Origin: Pseudomonadota bacterium | Lineage (GTDB): Bacteria > Desulfobacterota > Syntrophia > Syntrophales > UBA5619 | DNA: 5,569 nucleotides | Direction: 5' to 3' | Assembly: GCA_018896355.1 (NCBI GenBank) | Contig: JAHIMW010000121.1 | Location: 1-5,569, forward strand | Shown here: piece by piece, positions 1-5,569 of the stretch | How the letters are laid out: each line of letters opens with the position of its first letter | Numbering within the stretch: position 1 is the first letter of the stretch | Position numbers and translations under genes: made by a program | The notes under the pieces: model-generated | The model's input: only the letters and a program-made list of their open reading frames with translations | Told to the model about the DNA's origin: nothing | Databases searched by the model: none

Positions 1-207
1 AGGCGGGCTCTGTTCGACAATCTCGACAAGAACGAATCACTGGCTCTTGCTGTGGATCATGCGATTCATGAGAACCGGCAGGATGACTGGCGCGGCAATT
101 CCTTCAAGGTAAAGAAGGTGAAGCTGGCCATCAAGCCTTTGCTTCAGGACGATGATGAGCGTACCGAGCGAATTCTGGAATTGGCGAAAAATCAGCATGA
201 ATATTGA
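1..207 (+). CDS. hsdR: Type I restriction endonuclease R subunit (HsdR), C-terminal fragment
   Basis: Only the last 68 codons and the TGA stop are present; the gene begins upstream of the window. The visible peptide starts RRALFDNLDKNE, contains DDWRGNSFKVKKVKLAIK (about residues 29-46 of the fragment) and ends in ILELAKNQHEY. The core 'DDWRG-N-FKVKKV..AIK' and the 'IL-L-KNQ-EY' end are typical of the extreme C-terminus of HsdR proteins, the ATP-dependent translocase and nuclease subunit of type I restriction-modification complexes. In the family this end follows the helicase and helical domains and helps contact HsdM/HsdS; none of the catalytic motifs are in view. The stop lies inside the next gene, an 11-base overlap that implies a shared transcript and translational coupling. 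The call rests on recognising a short tail, so an alignment could refine it, but I know no better alternative. Confidence 0.8.
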   Translation, partial: RRALFDNLDKNESLALAVDHAIHENRQDDWRGNSFKVKKVKLAIKPLLQDDDERTERILELAKNQHEY

Positions 208-925
208 AACACATCGAATCATAGTCAGCGGCATCGCCGTCGAAGTAGTGCGCAAGGCCATCAAGAACCTGCACCTGGGGGTATACCCTCCCCATGGCCG
301 TGTGCGGGTGGCGGCGCCATTGGCGGTGAGCGATGACGCGGTAAAGTTGGCGGTGATCTCAAGGCTGGGCTGGATCAAACGACAGCAGGCGAAGTTTGAC
401 GCCCAGCCGCGTCAGTCCCGGCGAGAGATGGTCAACGGAGAGAGCCATTATTTTTTGGGCCAGCGTTACCGGCTGAATGTGGTCGAACACAATGGCGCCG
501 GGAAAGTTGAGTTGCGGAACAAAGCAGCAATGGATATCTACGTGTGGCCGGGATCCGATGCCGAGATGCGCGAGAAGGTCTTGCAGCGATGGTACCGTGA
601 GCAACTGAAAACCCTGGTCCCGCCACTACTGGACAAATGGCGGCAGGCCCTGGGTGTTCAGGTTGCTGACTGGGGTATCAAGAAGATGAAAACCAAGTGG
701 GGAGGCTGCAACGTCGAAGCGCGACGGATCTGGCTCAATCTGGAACTGGCGAAGAAGCCCGTCCAATGCCTTGAATACATATTGGTACATGAGTTGGTCC
801 ACTTGCTGGAACGCCACCACAATGATCGTTTTGCCGCGTATATGGAGAAGTTCATGCCTCAGTGGAGATTTTTGCGTGAAACACTGAATAAAGGCCCCCT
901 GGGACATGAGACATGGAAATATTGA
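197..925 (+). CDS. YgjP-like (SprT/M48-type) zinc metallopeptidase linked to type I restriction-modification
   Basis: A complete 242-residue protein of the YgjP / DUF45 (COG1451) metallopeptidase family. The zinc site is HELVH at residues 198-202. Glu199 would be the catalytic base, and His208 in the following LLERHH is the likely third ligand, matching the HExxH-x5-H spacing of YgjP. Just upstream is KMKTKWGGCN (about 163-172), the family's 'WGsC' strand. The C-terminal MPQWRFLRETLN...PLGHETWKY is also typical. I see no signal peptide or membrane segment, so it should be cytoplasmic. An in-frame ATG at 152 would add 15 residues inside the hsdR end. I prefer 197 because MNIETHRIIVSG matches the usual family N-terminus and overlaps the hsdR stop by only 11 bases; the Shine-Dalgarno there is weak (GGCGAAAA). 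Genes like this often sit after hsdR in type I loci, but their substrate and role are not established. Proteolytic control of the restriction subunit is one idea only. Confidence 0.9.
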   Translation: MNIETHRIIVSGIAVEVVRKAIKNLHLGVYPPHGRVRVAAPLAVSDDAVKLAVISRLGWIKRQQAKFDAQPRQSRREMVNGESHYFLGQRYRLNVVEHNGAGKVELRNKAAMDIYVWPGSDAEMREKVLQRWYREQLKTLVPPLLDKWRQALGVQVADWGIKKMKTKWGGCNVEARRIWLNLELAKKPVQCLEYILVHELVHLLERHHNDRFAAYMEKFMPQWRFLRETLNKGPLGHETWKY

Positions 926-966
926 CCATATGGGCCTCGGTCTTTTCAACCTATTCTCGTCATTCC

Positions 967-1007
967 TTGTCATTTCTGTTGCGTTTATCGCATCGTTATG
1001 CTATCAG
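967..1007 (+). promoter_or_regulatory. Possible promoter of the hisS operon
   Basis: The 123-base gap between the metallopeptidase stop and hisS is AT-richer than the flanking genes and is the only place in the window with room for a promoter of the three core genes. Two weak sigma-70-like arrangements can be read. One is TTGCGT (979-984), a 17-base spacer, then TATCAG (1002-1007) preceded by TGC, which resembles an extended -10. The other uses TTGTCA (967-972, five of six consensus bases), but only poor -10 matches lie at 17-19 bases from it. Neither is strong, and deltaproteobacterial promoters can differ from consensus. Transcription read-through from the restriction genes is also possible because no clear terminator intervenes. 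Confidence 0.3.
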
Positions 1008-1048
1008 AATCGCCCTTAAATTCAGAAAATCGGGAGAGGTTTTAAACG

Positions 1049-2311
1049 ATGGAGATCATCACCGCCGTCAGGGGTTTCAAGGATATCCTTCCTCCGGAGA
1101 CGGACAAGTGGCGACATATCGAAGAGACAGCCCATAAAGTCTTTTGCGCCTTCGGGTTCCGGGAAATCCGCATTCCGCTGCTCGAAAAGACGGAACTCTT
1201 CTGTCGTGGAATCGGGGAATCCACCGATATCGTTGAAAAAGAGATGTACACATTCCTCGACCGCGGCGATGAATCCCTGACGCTCCGGCCGGAGGCAACG
1301 GCGTCCGTTATCCGCGCCTACCTGGAACACAGCCTCCATGCCGCCGAAACGGTCACGAAGCTCTACACCATCGGCCCCATGTTCCGGCGCGAAAGGCCTC
1401 AGAAGGGGCGTTACCGGCAGTTCCATCAGATCGACGCCGAGATCCTCGGCCCGGATGACCCGCGCACCGATGCGGAGCTGATCCTGATGCTGCTCCACTT
1501 TCTGGATAAACTCGGGCTTCGGAAGCTGAGTCTGGAGATCAATTCCCTCGGCTGCGCCGCGTGCCGGCCCGACTTCCGCGAGGCAATCCTCTCGTTTCTA
1601 CGCGGTCGGGAAGAGGAGCTCTGCGGAGACTGCCTCCGAAGGATCGGAACCAATCCGCTCCGCGTTTTCGACTGCAAGGTGGAAACCTGCGCCGCGATCA
1701 TCGCGCAGGCCCCGCTTCTGCCCGATTTTCTCTGTGCCGGATGCCGGGACCACTTCGAGAAGGTTCAGGCATTGCTGCGCCTCTTCGATCTCCCCTTTCA
1801 TCTGAATCCCAAAATGGTCCGGGGGCTTGACTATTACACCCGAACTACCTTCGAAGTAACTACCGAATTTCTAGGCGCCCAGAATGCCGTCGTCGGCGGC
1901 GGACGTTACGACCATCTGATCCGGGATCTCGGCGGCCCCGATATTTCCGGCATCGGCTTTGCTATCGGTTTTGAGAGGATAGCCGCCATGATCCCGGAAG
2001 CCGATGCGGGCGTTCTTCTCCAAGGCCCCCTCCTTTTCATCGCAACCCTCGGCGATGCGGCCCTGGAAAAGGCCTTTTTCCTATGCAACAATCTTCGGAT
2101 GAAGGGAATCCGTGTGGAGATGGACCACGCCGGCCGGAGTCTCAAGAGCCAAATGAAACGGGCTGACAAGCTGAAGAGCGCCTATGCGCTGATTCTCGGC
2201 GAACGGGAGATCGCCGAAAACAAGGCCCTTCTCCGAAACATGCTTTCGAGCACCCAGACGGAGGTCGGCCTGGACAGCATGGAAGAAACCATTACAGAAT
2301 TAGCGAGGTAA
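1049..2311 (+). CDS. hisS: Histidyl-tRNA synthetase (class II)
   Basis: A complete 420-residue cytoplasmic enzyme that activates histidine with ATP and charges tRNA-His. The class II core is clear. The N-terminal AVRGFKDILPPE is at residues 6-17, the motif-1 region EIRIPLLEKTELF at 39-51, and LTLRPEATASVIRAY at 78-91. Motif 2 is MFRRERPQKGRYRQFHQIDAE (111-131, with R113, R114 and E115). The HisRS-specific RGLDYYTRTTFEV is at 258-270, and motif 3 is GIGFAIGFERI at 301-311 after GGGRYD. The remainder (about 326-420) is the HGTP anticodon-binding domain. The insertion between motif 2 and the histidine loop carries cysteines C169/C172, C192/C195, C209/C214 and C229/C232, suggesting a metal-bound or structural Cys cluster. 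The start ATG has a strong GGGAGAGG Shine-Dalgarno (1032-1039) nine bases upstream. The length is normal for bacterial HisRS, and the HisZ paralogue is excluded by the intact catalytic motifs. The aspS TTG start follows the stop by five bases, so the two are almost surely co-transcribed. Confidence 0.98.
   Translation: MEIITAVRGFKDILPPETDKWRHIEETAHKVFCAFGFREIRIPLLEKTELFCRGIGESTDIVEKEMYTFLDRGDESLTLRPEATASVIRAYLEHSLHAAETVTKLYTIGPMFRRERPQKGRYRQFHQIDAEILGPDDPRTDAELILMLLHFLDKLGLRKLSLEINSLGCAACRPDFREAILSFLRGREEELCGDCLRRIGTNPLRVFDCKVETCAAIIAQAPLLPDFLCAGCRDHFEKVQALLRLFDLPFHLNPKMVRGLDYYTRTTFEVTTEFLGAQNAVVGGGRYDHLIRDLGGPDISGIGFAIGFERIAAMIPEADAGVLLQGPLLFIATLGDAALEKAFFLCNNLRMKGIRVEMDHAGRSLKSQMKRADKLKSAYALILGEREIAENKALLRNMLSSTQTEVGLDSMEETITELAR
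2305..2309 (+). promoter_or_regulatory. Ribosome binding site of aspS, overlapping the end of hisS
   Basis: GAGGT lies seven bases before the TTG at 2317 and includes the first base of the hisS TAA stop. It supports the TTG as the true aspS start. The first in-frame ATG (2401) is 28 codons further in and would remove conserved N-terminal residues of the anticodon-binding domain. The placement makes aspS translation likely to depend on ribosomes finishing hisS. Confidence 0.75.
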
Positions 2312-2316
2312 CCATT

Positions 2317-4095
2317 TTGTCCGATTTTTTGACGATCCGAAAAAGGACCCATTACTGCGGGGATCTGAATGCCTCGGATGACGGAAAGGAAGTGATCCTG
2401 ATGGGATGGGCCCATCGGTGGCGTGATCACGGCGGTGTTGTTTTCATCGATCTCCGGGACCGGGAGGGGATCGTTCAGGTCGTCTTCAACCCGGATGTCA
2501 ACGCGGCCTGTCACGGCGAGGCCGGGCGGATCCGGAGCGAGTTTGTCCTTGCGATCCATGGGCGGGTCCGCCGCCGGCCGGAAGGGATGGAGAATCCCGA
2601 GCTCAGAACCGGCGAGATCGAAGTGCTGGCCGATGACCTCGAAATCATGAACGAGTCGAAGACCCCTCCTTTCGTGCTGGACGGCACGGCGGAGATCTCC
2701 GAGAACGTTCGACTCAAATACCGCTATCTCGACCTCCGGCGTACCGAGATCCAGCAGAATCTGATCCTGCGGAGCCGTGTGGCCGCAGCGACACGGGATT
2801 ACCTTCACCGCGAAGGCTTTATTGAGATCGAAACCCCTTTCCTGACGAAGAGCACGCCGGAGGGCGCCCGGGATTACCTGGTCCCCAGCCGCATCAATCA
2901 GGGGATGTTTTACGCCCTTCCGCAATCGCCGCAGATCTTCAAGCAGTTGTTGATGGTTGCCGGTTTTGACCGCTATTTTCAGATCGTGAAGTGCTTCCGC
3001 GACGAGGACCTCCGGGCGGACCGCCAGCCGGAATTCACGCAGATCGACGTGGAGATGTCCTTTATAACTGAAGAGGATGTGATCCGGATCATGGAGGGGA
3101 TGATTGCCCACCTCTTCCGGAGCTGTCTCGGCCGGGAGCTCACCCTCCCCTTCCCGAAGATTTCTTACCGTGACGCGATCGGTCGCTTCGGGAAGGACAA
3201 CCCCGACATCCGTTTTGGCCTCGAACTCCGGGAGCTGACGGACATTCTGAAGGGATCGGGATTCAAACTCTTTTCCGAGATCGCAGCCGCCGGCGGCGTG
3301 ATCCGCGCGATCAAGGTCGAGGACGGCAAAGGCCTCTCCCGGAAGGATCTTGACGAGCTTAAGGATTTCGTCGCCCAATACGGGGCGAAGGGTCTTGCCT
3401 GGGCCAGGGTCAATCCGGACGGCTGGACATCGCCTATTTTCAAATTTCTTACACCGACGGAAATATCTGCAATCAATGAGAGAATGGATGCTCGTGAAGG
3501 GGCCGTGATCCTTTTTGTCGCCGATTCACCCAATATCGTCCGCGACGCGCTGGGAAACCTCCGGACCTACCTGGCAAAAAAACTGGGCTTGATCGACCCC
3601 AAGGCCCTCGCCTTCACCTGGGTGACCGAATTCCCGCTGTTTGAGTACAGCGAAACGGAGAAGCGGTTCGTCTCGACGCACCATCCCTTCACTTCGCCGG
3701 TCCTCGATGAAGTTCCACTGATCGAGACGGATCCGGGCAAGGTCCATGCACGGGCCTATGACCTGGTCCTGAACGGCTCCGAGATCGGCGGGGGAAGCAT
3801 CCGGATCCACAGGAGAGAGGTTCAGTCGCTGATCTTCAAGGCCCTTGGCCTCGGTGAAGAGGAGGCCCGGAGTAAATTCGGCTTCCTGCTTGACGCGCTG
3901 GAATACGGGACGCCGCCGCACGGCGGGATCGCCTTCGGCCTCGACCGGCTTGTCATGCTGATGACGGGGTCAGAGTCGATCCGGGACGTGATCGCCTTCC
4001 CCAAGACCCAGAAGGCCACCTGCATGCTGACGGACGCGCCCTCGCGGATCAGTGTAGAGCAACTCATGGAGCTCTCGCTGAAGATCGTGACGTAA
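2317..4095 (+). CDS. aspS: Aspartyl-tRNA synthetase, bacterial type, probably non-discriminating (Asp/Asn)
   Basis: A complete 592-residue class IIb synthetase with a TTG start, which charges tRNA with aspartate. Residues about 1-115 form the OB-fold anticodon-binding domain (THYCGDLN at 11-18, GWAHRWRDHGG at 30-40, FIDLRDREGIVQVVF at 43-57). The catalytic core starts at YRYLDLRR (135-142). Motif 1 lies around FIEIETPFLTKSTPEGARDY (168-187), then ALPQSPQIFKQLLM at 200-213. Motif 2 is CFRDEDLRADRQPEFTQIDVE (226-246), and motif 3 is GIAFGLDRLVML (537-548). Between motifs 2 and 3 lies the roughly 130-residue GAD insertion of bacterial AspRS (about 285-420), so the length is that of the bacterial rather than the archaeal type. 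His38 and Gly90 occupy the positions that in Pseudomonas aeruginosa AspRS (H31, G83) go with relaxed recognition of both tRNA-Asp and tRNA-Asn; Escherichia coli has Leu at the first. The enzyme may therefore also make Asp-tRNA-Asn for GatCAB. Trp35 replaces an Arg seen in both relatives. Confidence 0.98.
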   Translation: MSDFLTIRKRTHYCGDLNASDDGKEVILMGWAHRWRDHGGVVFIDLRDREGIVQVVFNPDVNAACHGEAGRIRSEFVLAIHGRVRRRPEGMENPELRTGEIEVLADDLEIMNESKTPPFVLDGTAEISENVRLKYRYLDLRRTEIQQNLILRSRVAAATRDYLHREGFIEIETPFLTKSTPEGARDYLVPSRINQGMFYALPQSPQIFKQLLMVAGFDRYFQIVKCFRDEDLRADRQPEFTQIDVEMSFITEEDVIRIMEGMIAHLFRSCLGRELTLPFPKISYRDAIGRFGKDNPDIRFGLELRELTDILKGSGFKLFSEIAAAGGVIRAIKVEDGKGLSRKDLDELKDFVAQYGAKGLAWARVNPDGWTSPIFKFLTPTEISAINERMDAREGAVILFVADSPNIVRDALGNLRTYLAKKLGLIDPKALAFTWVTEFPLFEYSETEKRFVSTHHPFTSPVLDEVPLIETDPGKVHARAYDLVLNGSEIGGGSIRIHRREVQSLIFKALGLGEEEARSKFGFLLDALEYGTPPHGGIAFGLDRLVMLMTGSESIRDVIAFPKTQKATCMLTDAPSRISVEQLMELSLKIVT

Positions 4096-4122
4096 TGATG
4101 GATCGGAAGTAATCGAATCAAG

Positions 4123-4128
4123 AGAGGA
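4123..4128 (+). promoter_or_regulatory. Ribosome binding site of the citrate-synthase-like gene
   Basis: AGAGGA lies nine bases before the ATG at 4138, within the 42-base gap after aspS. It supports that start. I see no hairpin or T-run in the gap, so the downstream gene is probably read from the same transcript as hisS and aspS. Confidence 0.7.
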
Positions 4129-4137
4129 ACGAAAGTC

Positions 4138-5569
4138 ATGGCAAGATGGAACAAAGACAAAAAGGTGCTGGATCACGAGCACACACAGTTCTGGAAGTTC
4201 GATCTCAAGGATGTCGCGGAGCCGAATCTCCAGAAAGATGTCTTTCCGTACGACGAGGTGTGCCGGATCGATTTCGACCACAAGATCATGTCGATCAATC
4301 CAGCGGAGGAGATGTTCATCACCGACACCACCTTCCGGGACGGCCAGCAGGCAAGGCCCCCCTACACCGTCCAGCAGATCGTCGATCTCTACACGCTGAT
4401 GAGCCGGCTGGGCGGGCCGAACGGGGTTATCCGCCAGTCGGAGTTCTTTCTCTACAGCCCCAAGGATCGCGAGGCGGTGGAGCGATGCCAAGATCTCGGA
4501 TTCCGCTTTCCGGAGATTACCGGCTGGATCCGGGCCAGTGCGGAGGACGTTCCGCTGGTCAAGCAGGCAGGGCTGAAGGAGACCGGGATCCTCACCTCCG
4601 TCTCCGATTACCACATTTTTCTGAAGCTGAACAAGAACCGGAAACAGGCGCTGGACGATTATCTCGGCATCGTCAAATCCATCCTGGATGCCGGAATCCG
4701 GCCCCGCTGCCATTTCGAAGACCTCACACGGGGAGACATTTACGGATTCTGCATCCCTTTCGCGATCGAGCTGATGAAGCTCCGGGAGGAAACCGGGATC
4801 GACATCAAGATCCGCCTCTGTGACACGATGGGATACGGCGTCACCTATCCCGGCGCCGCCCTGCCCCGAAGCGTGGACAAATTGGTCCGCGCCTTCATCG
4901 AGGATGCCGGGGTGCCCGGTCATCTCCTTGAATGGCATGGTCATAACGATTTTCACAAAGCGATGATCAACGCGACCACCGCCTGGCTCTACGGTTGCAG
5001 CGCGGCCAACTCGACGCTGCTCGGTCTGGGCGAGAGGACGGGCAACCCGCCGCTGGAGGGGTTGATCATCGAGTACATCAGCCTCCGGGGGGATCAAAAC
5101 GGAATCGATACGACCGTCATCACCGATATCGCGAACTATTTCGAAAAGGAGATCGGCGTCCGGATCCCGGCCAGTTTCCCCTTCGTCGGCGCCGATTTCA
5201 ATGTGACGCGGGCCGGCGTCCATGTGGACGGTCTGATCAAATGCGAGGAGATCTACAATATATTCGACACGACCAAAATCCTCAAGCGCCCGATCGTCCC
5301 GATGATCACCGACAAGTCGGGCAAATCCGGCATCGCCTTCTGGATCAACGCCCATCTCGGTCTGAAGGGAGACAATGCGGTGGACAAGCGACACCCCGGC
5401 GTTACCCGCATTCACAAGTGGATCGCCGAACTGTACGACGCGGGCCGGATGACGAGCATTTCGAACGGGGAGATGGAAAAGCGGGTCCGGAAGTATATGC
5501 CGGAACTCTTCCTGTCCGATCTGGAGAAGATCAAATTCATGGCGGCCCAGGCGGCGGTCTCCGTCGTGA
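4138..5569 (+). CDS. DRE-TIM acyltransferase, probable (Re)-citrate synthase, 3' end missing
   Basis: An open frame of 477 codons that leaves the window without a stop (the TGA at 5567-5569 is out of frame). It belongs to the isopropylmalate/homocitrate synthase superfamily, TIM-barrel enzymes that condense an acyl-CoA with a 2-oxo acid using a divalent metal. The signature is ITDTTFRDGQQ (61-71), with Arg67 and metal ligand Asp68. The metal-binding HGHND is at 267-271 (H267, H269), followed by LLGLGERTGNPP (294-305) with the probable ligand Asn303. AGVHVDG (359-365) resembles the subdomain that follows the barrel in homocitrate synthase. GGPNGVIRQSEFFLYS (92-107), SDYHIF and SGKSGIAFWIN (394-404) are unlike ordinary LeuA or NifV. 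From memory they fit the (Re)-citrate synthases of Clostridium kluyveri and Syntrophus-like anaerobes, which make citrate from acetyl-CoA and oxaloacetate. The LeuA allosteric domain is not visible. A homocitrate, citramalate or isopropylmalate synthase role cannot be excluded from sequence alone. The protein should be cytoplasmic; I see no signal peptide. Confidence 0.8.
   Translation, partial: MARWNKDKKVLDHEHTQFWKFDLKDVAEPNLQKDVFPYDEVCRIDFDHKIMSINPAEEMFITDTTFRDGQQARPPYTVQQIVDLYTLMSRLGGPNGVIRQSEFFLYSPKDREAVERCQDLGFRFPEITGWIRASAEDVPLVKQAGLKETGILTSVSDYHIFLKLNKNRKQALDDYLGIVKSILDAGIRPRCHFEDLTRGDIYGFCIPFAIELMKLREETGIDIKIRLCDTMGYGVTYPGAALPRSVDKLVRAFIEDAGVPGHLLEWHGHNDFHKAMINATTAWLYGCSAANSTLLGLGERTGNPPLEGLIIEYISLRGDQNGIDTTVITDIANYFEKEIGVRIPASFPFVGADFNVTRAGVHVDGLIKCEEIYNIFDTTKILKRPIVPMITDKSGKSGIAFWINAHLGLKGDNAVDKRHPGVTRIHKWIAELYDAGRMTSISNGEMEKRVRKYMPELFLSDLEKIKFMAAQAAVSVV

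Noticed and set aside
924..946. Possible terminator after the metallopeptidase gene (GACC...GGTC followed by TTTT)
   Set aside because: The stem is only four base pairs with an eleven-base loop and a run of four T, too weak to call.
926..1048. T-box or other leader riboswitch in front of hisS
   Set aside because: The gap is short, has no terminator/antiterminator pair and no T-box core motif that I can see. T-boxes are also mostly found in Firmicutes.
913..1137. Small plus-strand open frame (74 codons) bridging the gap before hisS
   Set aside because: It starts inside the metallopeptidase end and runs out of frame into hisS, with no good ribosome site. The hydrophobic stretch in the gap comes from pyrimidine-rich sequence and does not look like a conserved protein.
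2182..3378. Open frame of 398 codons on the minus strand, opposite the hisS end and aspS
   Set aside because: It spans two well-supported plus-strand genes, has low-complexity charged sequence, no ribosome site of note and no recognisable domain.
4146..4823. Plus-strand open frame of 225 codons within the citrate-synthase-like gene
   Set aside because: It is a different reading frame of the real gene. Its Arg/Gly/Pro-rich peptide has no motif, whereas the frame from 4138 shows the DRE-TIM signatures.
3970..5415. Long open frame of 481 codons on the minus strand, opposite the citrate-synthase-like gene
   Set aside because: Its peptide is rich in D, R, G, V and L with no family motif, and the plus strand encodes clear conserved motifs throughout. 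It is the usual antisense shadow of a GC-rich gene with strong third-position G/C preference.
5567..5569. TGA at the window end as stop codon of the last gene
   Set aside because: It is out of frame with the ATG at 4138; the frame reads GTC GTG A at the edge, so the gene continues outside the window.

Overview
The window suggests an anaerobic, moderately GC-rich bacterium, most likely a former deltaproteobacterium (Desulfobacterota, for example a Syntrophus- or Smithella-like syntroph or a sulfate reducer). This placement is an inference. It rests on the type of HisRS and AspRS, on the hisS-aspS pairing, and on a downstream DRE-TIM synthase that looks like an anaerobic (Re)-citrate synthase. 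No rRNA or other phylogenetic marker is present to confirm it.

Region 1 (bases 1-925) is the end of an accessory defence locus. It holds the last 68 codons of a type I restriction endonuclease R subunit (hsdR). Overlapping it by 11 bases is a complete YgjP-type zinc metallopeptidase gene of the kind often carried with type I restriction-modification genes. Bases 926-1048 are an AT-richer gap with no gene and no convincing terminator. It probably holds the promoter of the next operon and marks the seam between accessory and core DNA.

Region 2 (bases 1049-5569) is a same-strand run of three core genes: hisS (histidyl-tRNA synthetase), aspS (aspartyl-tRNA synthetase, TTG start 5 bases after the hisS stop), and 42 bases further on a DRE-TIM acyltransferase gene that runs off the window end without a stop. 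The close spacing suggests one transcript. The first two genes charge tRNA-His and tRNA-Asp. The third would condense an acyl-CoA with a 2-oxo acid, most likely acetyl-CoA with oxaloacetate to give citrate.

Main points of interest: (a) AspRS carries His38 and Gly90, which match the two positions linked to non-discriminating charging in Pseudomonas aeruginosa AspRS, so the organism may make Asn-tRNA-Asn by GatCAB transamidation; (b) the last gene is a candidate (Re)-citrate synthase; (c) the metallopeptidase joined to hsdR. I see no CRISPR array, insertion sequence, tRNA, riboswitch or plainly new system in the window.
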